A stretch of DNA of 20,526 bases from positions 1 to 20,526 of the forward strand of contig JAHABC010000023.1 of the NCBI GenBank assembly GCA_018376535.1, written 5' to 3'. The position numbers were made by a program, and so were the translations under genes. Positions 1 to 7,100 of this stretch are shown piece by piece. This stretch comes from Ruminococcus sp. (GTDB taxonomy: Bacteria > Bacillota > Clostridia > Oscillospirales > Ruminococcaceae). The notes below the pieces were generated by a model, which worked only from the letters and a program-made list of their open reading frames with translations, had not been told where the DNA came from and did no database searches. Numbering within the stretch: position 1 is the first letter of the stretch; the number at the start of each line of letters is the position of its first letter.

Positions 1-194
1 TATAGGAGTACTCTCAACCTTTGGAGTATCAGTTATAGGGGTATCAACCTTTTTAGCTTTAGATTTCTTTTCTTTCTTCTTAGTATCAACACTAGAGGAG
101 TTATCCACTATAGGAGTACTCTCAACCTTTTGAGTATCAGTTATAGGAGTATCAACCTTTTTAGCTTTAGATACCTTTTCTTTCTTCTTAGTAT
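1..194. repeat. Tandem coding repeat, 108-bp period
   Basis: Bases 1-86 and 109-194 match closely at an offset of exactly 108 bp (36 codons); the first 60 bases differ at about two positions. The array continues beyond the left edge, so the copy number is unknown. It encodes the KKVDTPITDTPKVESTPI-type units of the lysine-rich protein. Confidence 0.8.
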
Positions 195-1020
195 TAAACA
201 GTTTCCTATTGGATTTTTTATCTTTTTGGATATCGTTAGTAGTATCTTGAATATCCGAAGTTGCACTTGTAGTAGAAGTAACATCAACATTAGAATTTAG
301 GTCAGTATCATCTGTTGGGAAATCTTCTTCAACTGGGATAGTATAGTAGTCTACAATCCTGTTCCAAAGCGATTTTTTATCTTTCTTTTTAGCTTTTTTT
401 GGAGTATCTACAGTAGTATCTTTAGGGGTATCTTCAGTAGATGTAGTGCTTATGCTATGGTTAGAATTTAGTTCTTCAATTTGATGTTTCTTTTTAGCCT
501 TAGCTTTAGAAATCTTTTCGGACATAATGGCGAAATCTTCATTAGATATATCGTTATGACTTCTAGCGTAGTCCTTTTTTAAGTTAGAACTTTCTAACTT
601 AGCCTTACTATTTCTGCTATCTATTTTTTTGTGTTCATTAGAGTTTTCATTGTCTATGTCATCATTGTTAGGCGACTTGTTGTAACTATCTTGGTTAGTT
701 TCCTTACGGTCAGGACGAGAATTTATCTTAATTACACCCTTGGTGTAGTATTGATTAGAATTACTGCTTTCAGTAGGGTTTTGGATAATTTTATTAGGTT
801 TATTAGTAAAGGTAGCGTAGTTTATAGCAGAATCCGACAGTTCACCCTTAGATATTGCTTGTAGTCTTTCCATTTCTAACTGTTCTAACGTTTTAGGAGG
901 TTCAACGGGAATTTCTTTAGGTTGATTATCTGTATTAGTATTATTCTTTTCAACTTTTTTCTGACCATCGGGAGAAAATTCTTCAAGAATGTCATTTAGA
1001 GAGATATTATCTTTTGACAT
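1..1020 (-). CDS. Lysine-rich, low-complexity repeat protein (partial, runs off left edge)
   Basis: The minus-strand frame is open from an ATG at 1020 to base 1, giving 340 residues with no stop, so the C-terminus lies outside the window. The start has a good ribosome binding site (AAGGGTGA, about 7 nt before the ATG) and lies 25 nt after the rlmB stop, so it is probably cotranscribed with rlmB. There is no signal peptide or membrane span. The protein is very rich in Lys, Ser, Thr, Asp and Asn. The first 40 residues look more ordered (SLNDILEEFSPDG). A short hydrophobic island (LWNRIVDYYTIPVEEDF) sits near residue 220. The distal part is a tandem repeat of 36 residues built on KKVDTPITDTPKVESTPI and KKKEKKSKA. 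It is predicted to be disordered and cytosolic. I do not recognise the family. A nucleic-acid-binding or scaffold role is only a guess from charge. Confidence 0.8.
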   Translation of the reverse strand, partial: MSKDNISLNDILEEFSPDGQKKVEKNNTNTDNQPKEIPVEPPKTLEQLEMERLQAISKGELSDSAINYATFTNKPNKIIQNPTESSNSNQYYTKGVIKINSRPDRKETNQDSYNKSPNNDDIDNENSNEHKKIDSRNSKAKLESSNLKKDYARSHNDISNEDFAIMSEKISKAKAKKKHQIEELNSNHSISTTSTEDTPKDTTVDTPKKAKKKDKKSLWNRIVDYYTIPVEEDFPTDDTDLNSNVDVTSTTSATSDIQDTTNDIQKDKKSNRKLFNTKKKEKVSKAKKVDTPITDTQKVESTPIVDNSSSVDTKKKEKKSKAKKVDTPITDTPKVESTPI

Positions 1021-1044
1021 TAAAAATTCACCCTTTCTTAAAGT

Positions 1045-1812
1045 TTACTTGTTTAAGCGTTGTCTAAGCACTTCATAGATAAATATTCCACCAGCCACGG
1101 AGGCGTTAAGAGAATTTACTTTACCACACATAGGCAAACTTAAAAGGAAGTCGCATTTATCTTTTATAAGTTTACCCATTCCAAAACCTTCCGAACCTAT
1201 AACTAGAGCTATACCACCAGTCAAATCTGTATCTGTATAGTTAGAGCCAGAGGCATCTGTACCATATATCCAAATGTTGTTATCTTTTAGAAGGTCTATA
1301 GTAGATGCAAGGTTAGTAACTCTAGCAACTGGAACGTAGCTTACAGCACCAGCCGATGTCTTTCTAACAGTAGCATTTAAAGTAGCACTTCTACGTTTTG
1401 GGATAATAATACCATCTACACCAGCGGTTTCGCAAGTTCTAATTATTGCTCCCAAGTTGTGAGGGTCTTCAATCTCATCGCAGATTACTATGAAAGGTTT
1501 AGTTCCCTTTTCTTTAGATATATCTAAGATATCTTGTACAGAAACGTATTCAGCACTACCTATGGTTGCAATAACTCCTTGATGTGACTTATTCTCACAC
1601 ATGGACGATAACTTCTTATCCGATACGTTCTTTACAGTGATATTCTTCTCTTTAGCTAATGCCACTATATGTGAGATTACTCCACCTCCATTAGACGATA
1701 TATACAGAGTATCTATAATCTCACCAGACTTTAAAGCCTCTAAAACAGGATTTCTCCCAATAATTATATTTTCTAAACTATTATTTTTTTCTTTAAAATT
1801 TTCCATATACAA
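1045..1812 (-). CDS. rlmB: 23S rRNA (guanosine-2'-O-)-methyltransferase, SpoU/TrmH family, RlmB-like
   Basis: This 255-residue protein has full family length and should use SAM to methylate a 23S rRNA ribose (G2251 by E. coli numbering). The N-terminal substrate-binding part (residues 15-85) contains IIIGRNPVLEAL and SHQGVIA. The SPOUT knot carries the three family motifs: DPHNLGAIIRTCETAG (motif 1, N119 and R125), LVIGSEGFGMG (motif 2, about 203-213) and NSLNASVAGG (motif 3, about 233-242). The start is ambiguous: TTG at 1812 has AAAGGA 7 nt upstream, while the in-frame ATG at 1806 lies 13 nt from it. Only two residues differ. A consensus-like promoter lies directly upstream. The relatives TrmH and TsnR are the alternatives, but the full-length N-terminal domain and motif set favour RlmB. 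Confidence 0.93.
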   Translation of the reverse strand: MYMENFKEKNNSLENIIIGRNPVLEALKSGEIIDTLYISSNGGGVISHIVALAKEKNITVKNVSDKKLSSMCENKSHQGVIATIGSAEYVSVQDILDISKEKGTKPFIVICDEIEDPHNLGAIIRTCETAGVDGIIIPKRRSATLNATVRKTSAGAVSYVPVARVTNLASTIDLLKDNNIWIYGTDASGSNYTDTDLTGGIALVIGSEGFGMGKLIKDKCDFLLSLPMCGKVNSLNASVAGGIFIYEVLRQRLNK

Positions 1813-1846
1813 AAATCTATCCTTTAAATAAAACTTATACCTTTTA

Positions 1847-1875
1847 ATTATAACATTTTTTAATAGATATTACAA
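1847..1875 (-). promoter_or_regulatory. rlmB promoter
   Basis: On the minus strand, TTGTAA (1870-1875) and TATAAT (1847-1852) are separated by 17 nt, with a TG one base before the -10 (extended -10). It lies about 35 nt upstream of the rlmB start. Confidence 0.75.
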
Positions 1876-1906
1876 CATCTTTATAATAAAAATTTTTGGC
1901 GTAAAA

Positions 1907-1933
1907 ATAGAGAATAGAAAGTCTATTCTCTAT
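1907..1933 (-). terminator. Intrinsic terminator after the FTR-Trx-TauE operon
   Basis: An 11-bp inverted repeat (1907-1917 with 1923-1933, loop of 5) starts 10 nt beyond the TauE stop. On the minus strand it is followed by a short T run. The stem is AT-rich, so the terminator is of moderate strength. It separates this operon from the rlmB promoter. Confidence 0.65.
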
Positions 1934-1943
1934 AGAATTATAC

Positions 1944-2717
1944 TTAAAATAGTTTCACTCCAAGGACTACCACTCCTAGAGTTACTAGTACTATGCCAGT
2001 AGCTCGGTTGAGTACCTTTGGCGTGGATTTGTTCGCAAACTTAGAAGCAATTCTAGCCCATAGTAGTGTGGAAAGCATACAGAATATCAATGCAGATACG
2101 TTAGGTAAACCATCTAAGGCGAAGTGGCTGATTGCTCCCGTAAGAGCCGTAAAAGTCATGATAAATACACTAGTACCTACAGCAGTCTTTAGTTCGTAGC
2201 CCATTACAGATGTTAAGATTAATAGCATCATCATGCCACCACCTGCACCTATGAAGCCACATATAAATCCTATTAGCACTCCACATAGTATGGATTGAAC
2301 TAATCTCTTTTTAGGACTTACTGTCTGCATAGCCTCTTTGGTAGTCATAACTGGCTTTACAATGAATTTAATTCCAAGTAACATAGTCATGAACACACTA
2401 AAGTTGCCCATAGTACTACCAGATACAAAACTAGCTATCCAAGTGCCTACAAATGTGAATATCAAAACGGTTACCATCATAGTAAGACCATTTTTAATAT
2501 CCAGATTTTTATTCTTACCATAGGTATAAGCACTCACAGCACTGGCAAGAACGTCACTAGCTAGAGCAATACCTATTGCCTCAAAAGGTTTCATATTAAG
2601 GAAAGTTATCAACATTGGACTTATTACTGCTGCTGCACTCATACCAGCGAAACCAGTTCCCAAACCTGCACCTATTCCAGAAATGAAACATATAACGAAT
2701 GTGTAAAGAATATCCAT
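1944..2717 (-). CDS. TauE/SafE family membrane permease (putative sulfite/organosulfonate or anion exporter)
   Basis: This polytopic inner-membrane protein has 257 residues from the ATG at 2717. A longer frame opens at a TTG at 2777, but its extension encodes the ribosome binding site itself (CGGAGG before the ATG), so 2717 is preferred. It shows the internally repeated architecture of TauE/SafE proteins. The N-terminal half carries ISGIGAGLGTGFAGMSAAA and the C-terminal half GFICGFIGAGGGMMML, each followed by a long hydrophobic helix pair. I estimate about seven or eight membrane segments. Characterised members move sulfite, sulfoacetate or related anions, but substrate cannot be read from the sequence. 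It is the last gene of the operon with FTR and thioredoxin, which hints at a sulfur or thiol link (inference). Confidence 0.88.
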   Translation of the reverse strand: MDILYTFVICFISGIGAGLGTGFAGMSAAAVISPMLITFLNMKPFEAIGIALASDVLASAVSAYTYGKNKNLDIKNGLTMMVTVLIFTFVGTWIASFVSGSTMGNFSVFMTMLLGIKFIVKPVMTTKEAMQTVSPKKRLVQSILCGVLIGFICGFIGAGGGMMMLLILTSVMGYELKTAVGTSVFIMTFTALTGAISHFALDGLPNVSALIFCMLSTLLWARIASKFANKSTPKVLNRATGIVLVTLGVVVLGVKLF

Positions 2718-2803
2718 TATGTAACCTCCGTTTTCAAGTTTACTATAGATTATATCACACTTTTGGATAATGTTCAATTTGAAAACGGAGTATCTTTTTT
2801 AGA

Positions 2804-3112
2804 TTAATCTTGTAGTAGTTCTAGTATGGCACTCTTAGGGATTAATCCTACAGATTGCTTTACAACCTTACCATCTTTAACGACTACCAAAGTTGGAATG
2901 CTGGAAATTCCAAACTGTTGAGCAAGTTCACCTTGTTCATCGACGTTTATCTTACCAAACTTAACGTTAGATACTTCATTAGCTACCTCATCTACAGTAG
3001 GGGATAGCATCATACATGGACCACACCAAGTAGCCCAAAAATCTAGTAGAACTTTCTTATCGGATTTTAAAACTTCACTTTCAAAGTTTTCCTTAGTAAT
3101 GTTTATAATCAT
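2804..3112 (-). CDS. trxA: Thioredoxin
   Basis: This is a 102-residue cytosolic thioredoxin of normal family length. The active site WCGPC is at residues 29-33 in the context DFWATWCGPC. The cis-proline motif SIPTLVV has its proline at 73, and the buried Asp is at 24. It reduces protein disulfides. Its start (ATG at 3112) has GGAGG 9 nt upstream, and that site overlaps the stop of the preceding FTR gene (TAGGAGG), which suggests translational coupling. The adjacent FTR subunit makes it a likely ferredoxin-dependent thioredoxin rather than an NADPH-dependent one, because no thioredoxin reductase of the TrxB type is visible nearby (inference). Confidence 0.96.
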   Translation of the reverse strand: MIINITKENFESEVLKSDKKVLLDFWATWCGPCMMLSPTVDEVANEVSNVKFGKINVDEQGELAQQFGISSIPTLVVVKDGKVVKQSVGLIPKSAILELLQD

Positions 3113-3125
3113 AGTTTTTAACCTC

Positions 3126-3326
3126 CTAATTTAGACTTTTATAGTACAACATACAGTGACAGAAACCCTCAAAGTTAGGGTTAGCTATCTGGTCACGGAA
3201 CTCTTTGCACATACATTTATTGTCTGGAATGCGTTCAAGTTTACAAGGGCAGTAGCCGTCTTTACGTTTAAGACCTTCTTTTAACCTAGCCACGACTTCG
3301 GCATCGGGATTTAACGTTACTTTCAT
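3126..3326 (-). CDS. Ferredoxin:thioredoxin reductase catalytic subunit-like protein (FTR beta)
   Basis: This 66-residue protein has three Cys-X-Cys pairs typical of the FTR catalytic domain: CPC at residues 26-28, CMC at 38-40 and CHC at 56-58. In the family four cysteines bind a [4Fe-4S] cluster and two form the redox-active disulfide that passes electrons from ferredoxin to thioredoxin. It is first in the operon, directly before thioredoxin (13-nt gap, stop codon embedded in the next ribosome binding site). The start ATG at 3326 has GGAGG 9 nt upstream. No variable (alpha) subunit is visible, so it would act alone, as in other bacterial short forms. The central pair is CMC rather than CPC, and the pair spacing differs from that of plant FTR. 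The divergent PFOR is a plausible source of reduced ferredoxin. Confidence 0.88.
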   Translation of the reverse strand: MKVTLNPDAEVVARLKEGLKRKDGYCPCKLERIPDNKCMCKEFRDQIANPNFEGFCHCMLYYKSLN

Positions 3327-3403
3327 TCGTAATATCCTCCATCGATTATACTAATAAGATTAAATATTTCCAAAAATAAACGTTTTATTCTGTTTACGAT
3401 TAA

Positions 3404-3432
3404 ATTATACCACATTGGTAGAGATATTTCAA
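3404..3432 (-). promoter_or_regulatory. Promoter of the FTR-Trx-TauE operon
   Basis: TTGAAA (3427-3432) and TATAAT (3404-3409) lie 17 nt apart on the minus strand, with an extended -10 TG. The predicted start near 3397 gives a leader of about 70 nt before the FTR ATG. Confidence 0.85.
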
Positions 3433-3540
3433 TAACCATTTTAAAAAAACATACAAGCCATCTAAATATTAATATGGATATCATTTTATATATGGAATAT
3501 TACTAGTAACATATTGCAAAAGTTTGCTAATTGGTTTAAT

Positions 3541-3555
3541 ATTGATTAAATCAAT
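3541..3555. promoter_or_regulatory. Perfect palindrome, possible operator
   Basis: ATTGATTAAATCAAT is a perfect 15-base palindrome with one central base. It lies about 110 bp upstream of the FTR operon promoter, in the region shared with PFOR. It resembles FNR/CRP half-sites (TTGAT/ATCAA), but the spacer is one base shorter than the FNR consensus. No protein can be assigned. Confidence 0.35.
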
Positions 3556-3639
3556 AAAAGTTTACTGATACGGCTACTACGATTTGTGAATACTATCTAA
3601 ACCAAAAAATCGTGAATTTTTATCTATTTCACCAAATTA

Positions 3640-3665
3640 TCACAATGTTTGTTGTATAATTGTGA
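3640..3665. promoter_or_regulatory. Inverted repeat TCACAAT-N12-ATTGTGA
   Basis: Perfect 7-base arms (3640-3646 and 3659-3665) are separated by 12 bases, 30 bp upstream of the -35 of the small-RNA promoter at 3694. A second perfect inverted repeat, GAAAAATC with GATTTTTC (3667-3674 and 3684-3691), follows directly. The arms are short and AT-rich, so chance is possible. Confidence 0.3.
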
Positions 3666-3693
3666 CGAAAAATCATTTTTTTAGATTTTTCTG

Positions 3694-3722
3694 TTGACGA
3701 TTCACTAATTATGATATATAAT
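3694..3722 (+). promoter_or_regulatory. Strong promoter for a non-coding transcript
   Basis: TTGACG (3694-3699) and TATAAT (3717-3722) are separated by 17 nt. The predicted start is near 3729. No convincing gene follows before the intrinsic terminator at 3913-3941. Confidence 0.75.
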
Positions 3723-3728
3723 ATAGTC

Positions 3729-3941
3729 AGTGTTAATTTGATTGATGTTATTCATTCCCTATTTATGTTATTCAATTTTTACATATTAATAAGTTTTATA
3801 TCTACTTTTATGTAATTATGTTCGGAATTGAAATAAACAATAATGTAACACTCGTTTTGTTGTCTCCTTTCTTTTGTTCTACACATTTTTATTGTCTAAT
3901 ATTGTTTTATTTGCAGAACCCGTTGTTCTGCTCTTTTTTTT
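3729..3941 (+). ncRNA. Candidate small RNA or attenuated leader, about 210 nt
   Basis: This stretch is bounded by a consensus-like promoter at 3694-3722 and a textbook intrinsic terminator at 3913-3941. It has no ORF with a ribosome binding site that ends before the terminator. It contains two copies of ATGTTATTCA exactly 20 nt apart (3745-3754 and 3765-3774). It also has a pyrimidine-rich stretch near 3866-3880 (TCTCCTTTC), complementary to Shine-Dalgarno sequences, which is common in the seed regions of Firmicute small RNAs. It could instead be a long upstream leader of PFOR that normally terminates, since PFOR also has its own promoter at 4023. I do not match it to a known RNA family. Confidence 0.5.
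3913..3941 (+). terminator. Intrinsic terminator of the candidate small RNA
   Basis: GCAGAAC (3913-3919) pairs with GTTCTGC (3925-3931) across a 5-nt loop, followed by TC and eight T residues. It stands 80 bp upstream of the PFOR promoter and cannot serve any minus-strand gene. Confidence 0.8.
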
Positions 3942-4022
3942 GTCATGGACATTATTATCATTTTTTCATAAAATTTTCATTTAAGTGGATAGATTTTTAA
4001 TACAAAAATCATAATAAATATC

Positions 4023-4051
4023 TTGACATACAAAATTCAGTGTGCTAAAAT
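4023..4051 (+). promoter_or_regulatory. PFOR promoter
   Basis: A perfect -35 TTGACA (4023-4028), a 17-nt spacer, an extended -10 TG and TAAAAT (4046-4051). The predicted start near 4058 gives a leader of about 68 nt. Confidence 0.85.
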
Positions 4052-4064
4052 AGTATTAACGTTA

Positions 4065-4081
4065 TTAGGGATATTCCCTAA
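4065..4081 (+). promoter_or_regulatory. Palindrome/hairpin in the PFOR 5' leader
   Basis: TTAGGGATATTCCCTAA is a perfect inverted repeat (7-base arms, 3-base loop), starting about 7 nt after the predicted transcription start. The position suits a repressor operator or an mRNA-stabilising 5' hairpin. No T run follows, so it is not a terminator. Confidence 0.5.
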
Positions 4082-4125
4082 ATTTTAACAGTATATCAAT
4101 ATTAATATGAATAGGAGTTTTTATT

Positions 4126-7100
4126 ATGTCAAGAAAAATGAAAACTATGGACGGCAACAATGCTGCTGCATGGGCATCATATCCATTTACAGACGTTGCT
4201 GCAATATATCCAATTACACCATCGTCAGTAATGGCAGAAGTTACTGACCAATGGTCTGCTAAGGGACAAAAGAACCTCTTTGGTGACCCAGTAAGAGTTG
4301 CTGAAATGCAATCTGAAGCTGGTGCAGCTGGTACAGTTCATGGTTCGCTATCTGCTGGAGCATTAACTACAACCTATACTGCATCACAAGGTTTACTTCT
4401 TATGATACCTAATATGTATAAGATTGCTGGTGAACTACTACCATGTGTAATCCATGTATCTGCTAGATGTGTAGCTTCTCATGCTTTAAACATCTTTGGT
4501 GACCATAGCGATATCTATGCCTGTCGTCAAACTGGTTTTGCAATGTTATGTTCTTCTAATCCTCAAGAAGTTATGGACTTAGGTGCAGTAGCACACCTAT
4601 CTACTATTAAGGGTAGAGTTCCTTTTATTCACTTCTTTGATGGTTTCCGTACTTCACACGAAATCCAAAAGATTGAAACTTGGAGTCAAGAAGACCTTAA
4701 AGATATGCTAGATATGGACGCTGCTCAAGCGTTTAGAGATAGAGCTTTAAATCCTGAACACCCTGTTCTAAAGGGTACTGCTCAAAACCCAGATATCTTC
4801 TTCCAAGCTCGTGAGGCTTGTAACAAGTATTATGATGCTATTCCTAGCATAGTTGAAGATTACATGAATCAAGTAAACGCTAAGATTGGCACTAACTACA
4901 AACTATTCAACTATTACGGTGCTGAAGATGCTGAACAAGTTATCATAGCTATGGGTTCTGTAAATGATACTATTGAGGAAACTATCGACTACTTAAACGC
5001 ACAAGGTCAAAAGTTAGGTTTAATTAAGGTTAGACTATACCGTCCATTCTGTGCAGATAAACTAGTTGAGGCTATTCCATCTACAGTTAAAAAGATTTCC
5101 GTTCTTGATAGAACTAAAGAACCTGGTTCTTTAGGCGAACCTTTATATCTTGATGTAGTTGCAAGTTTAAAGGGTACTCAATTTGAAAGCGTTCCAGTAT
5201 TTACTGGTAGATACGGTTTAGGTTCTAAGGATACTACTCCTGCTCAAATTAAAGCCGTATTCGATAACACTTCTAAAAAGAGATTTACTATAGGTATCGT
5301 TGATGACGTTACTAACCTATCTCTTGAAGAAGGTGAAGCATTAGACTCTGCTCCACATGGAACTACTGCTTGTAAGTTCTGGGGCTTAGGTGCTGATGGT
5401 ACTGTTGGTGCTAATAAGAACTCTATTAAGATTATAGGCGACCACACTGATATGTACGCTCAAGCATACTTTGCATACGACTCTAAGAAGTCTGGTGGTG
5501 TTACAGTTTCTCACTTAAGATTTGGACATACTCCAATTAAATCCACATACTTAATAAATAGAGCAGACTTTGTAGCCTGTCATAACCAATCATACATTTC
5601 CAAGTACGATATGGTTTCTGATATTAAGCCTAACGGAACTTTCCTATTAAACTGTCAATGGTCTACTATGGAAGAACTTGAAAAGCATCTACCTGGACAA
5701 GTTAAGAGATATCTAGCACAAAATAACATTAACTTCTACACTATCGATGGTGTTGACTTAGGTATCAAGACTGGTATGGGTACTAGAATTAATACTATCT
5801 TACAGTCTGCTTTCTTTAAGCTAGCTAACATCATTCCATTTGAGGACGCTCTAAACTACATGAAGGAAGCCGCTAAGAACTCTTATCTAAAGAAGGGCGA
5901 AGACGTAGTTAAGAAGAACTGGGACGCTATAGATGCTGGTTATCAAAACATAGTTAAGATTGACATTCCAGACAGTTGGAAAGATGCTCAAGATACTAAG
6001 ATGGGTATGGACAAGGCTACTGGCGATAACAAGAAGTTAATCGACTTTGTTAATAACATTCAACAACCTTGTAACGCTCAAAAGGGCGATAAGCTACCAG
6101 TATCCACTTTTGTAGATATGGCTGATGGTACTTTCCCACAAGGTTCGGCTGCTTACGAAAAGAGAGGTATTGCAGTAAACGTTCCTAATTGGATTTCCGA
6201 AAAGTGTGTACAATGTAACAACTGTTCATACGTTTGTCCTCATGCAGTTATTAGACCTTTCGCCTTTACTGATGACGAAGTTGCTAACGCTCCAAAACAG
6301 ACCGTCGCTGTAGACTTCAAACCTAAGGCTATCGATGGTATGAAGTTCGTAATGGGTGTATCTGTACTAGACTGTACTGGTTGTGGCGTATGTGCTAACG
6401 TTTGTCCTACTAAGGCTCTTGATATGCAATCTCTTGATAGCCAACTAGACCAACAAGAAGTATTTAACTATGCTGTTAAGACTTCCGATAAGCCTGAAAT
6501 AGTTGAAAAGTTCAAGGAAAGTACTGTTAAGGGTTCACAATTCTTACAACCTATGTTAGAGTTCTCTGGAGCTTGTGCAGGTTGTGGTGAAACTCCATAC
6601 GCTAAGTTAGTAACTCAACTATTTGGCGACAGAATGTATATTGCTAATGCTACAGGTTGTTCATCTATTTGGGGTGGTTCTGCACCATCTACACCATACA
6701 CTACTAACAAGGCTGGAAAAGGTCCTGCATGGGCAAACTCACTCTTTGAGGATAACGCTGAGTATGGTTATGGTATGTTCTTAGCACAGAATACTCTAAG
6801 AAATAGAGCAATCAATAAGGTTAAGGCTCTATATGAGGTCGCTGGTAAGGAAGAAACTAAGAAGTTAATTGAAAACTATCTTGATACCCTTAACGACAGC
6901 AAGGCTAACGCTATCGCTACTGAAAAGATGGTTAAGGCTATCCAAGATTGCGGTTGCGGTAAGCCAGAAGCCCTTGAAGTGTTAAAGGCTAAAGATTATC
7001 TAAGTAAGAAATCTATGTGGATTTTCGGTGGTGACGGCTGGGCTTACGATATCGGTTTTGGTGGCTTAGACCATGTTATCGCTAGTGGCGAAAACGTAAA

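Noticed and set aside
631..864. Plus-strand open frame of 77 codons
   Set aside because: It lies inside the minus-strand lysine-rich gene, has no ribosome binding site and reads as a shadow frame.
2718..2777. N-terminal extension of the TauE/SafE protein from a TTG at 2777
   Set aside because: The extension encodes the ribosome binding site (CGGAGG) immediately before the ATG at 2717 and has no site of its own.
3818..4000. Plus-strand open frame of 60 codons upstream of PFOR
   Set aside because: It has no ribosome binding site, reads through the intrinsic terminator at 3913-3941, and the peptide is a random-looking mix of Phe, Tyr and Cys.
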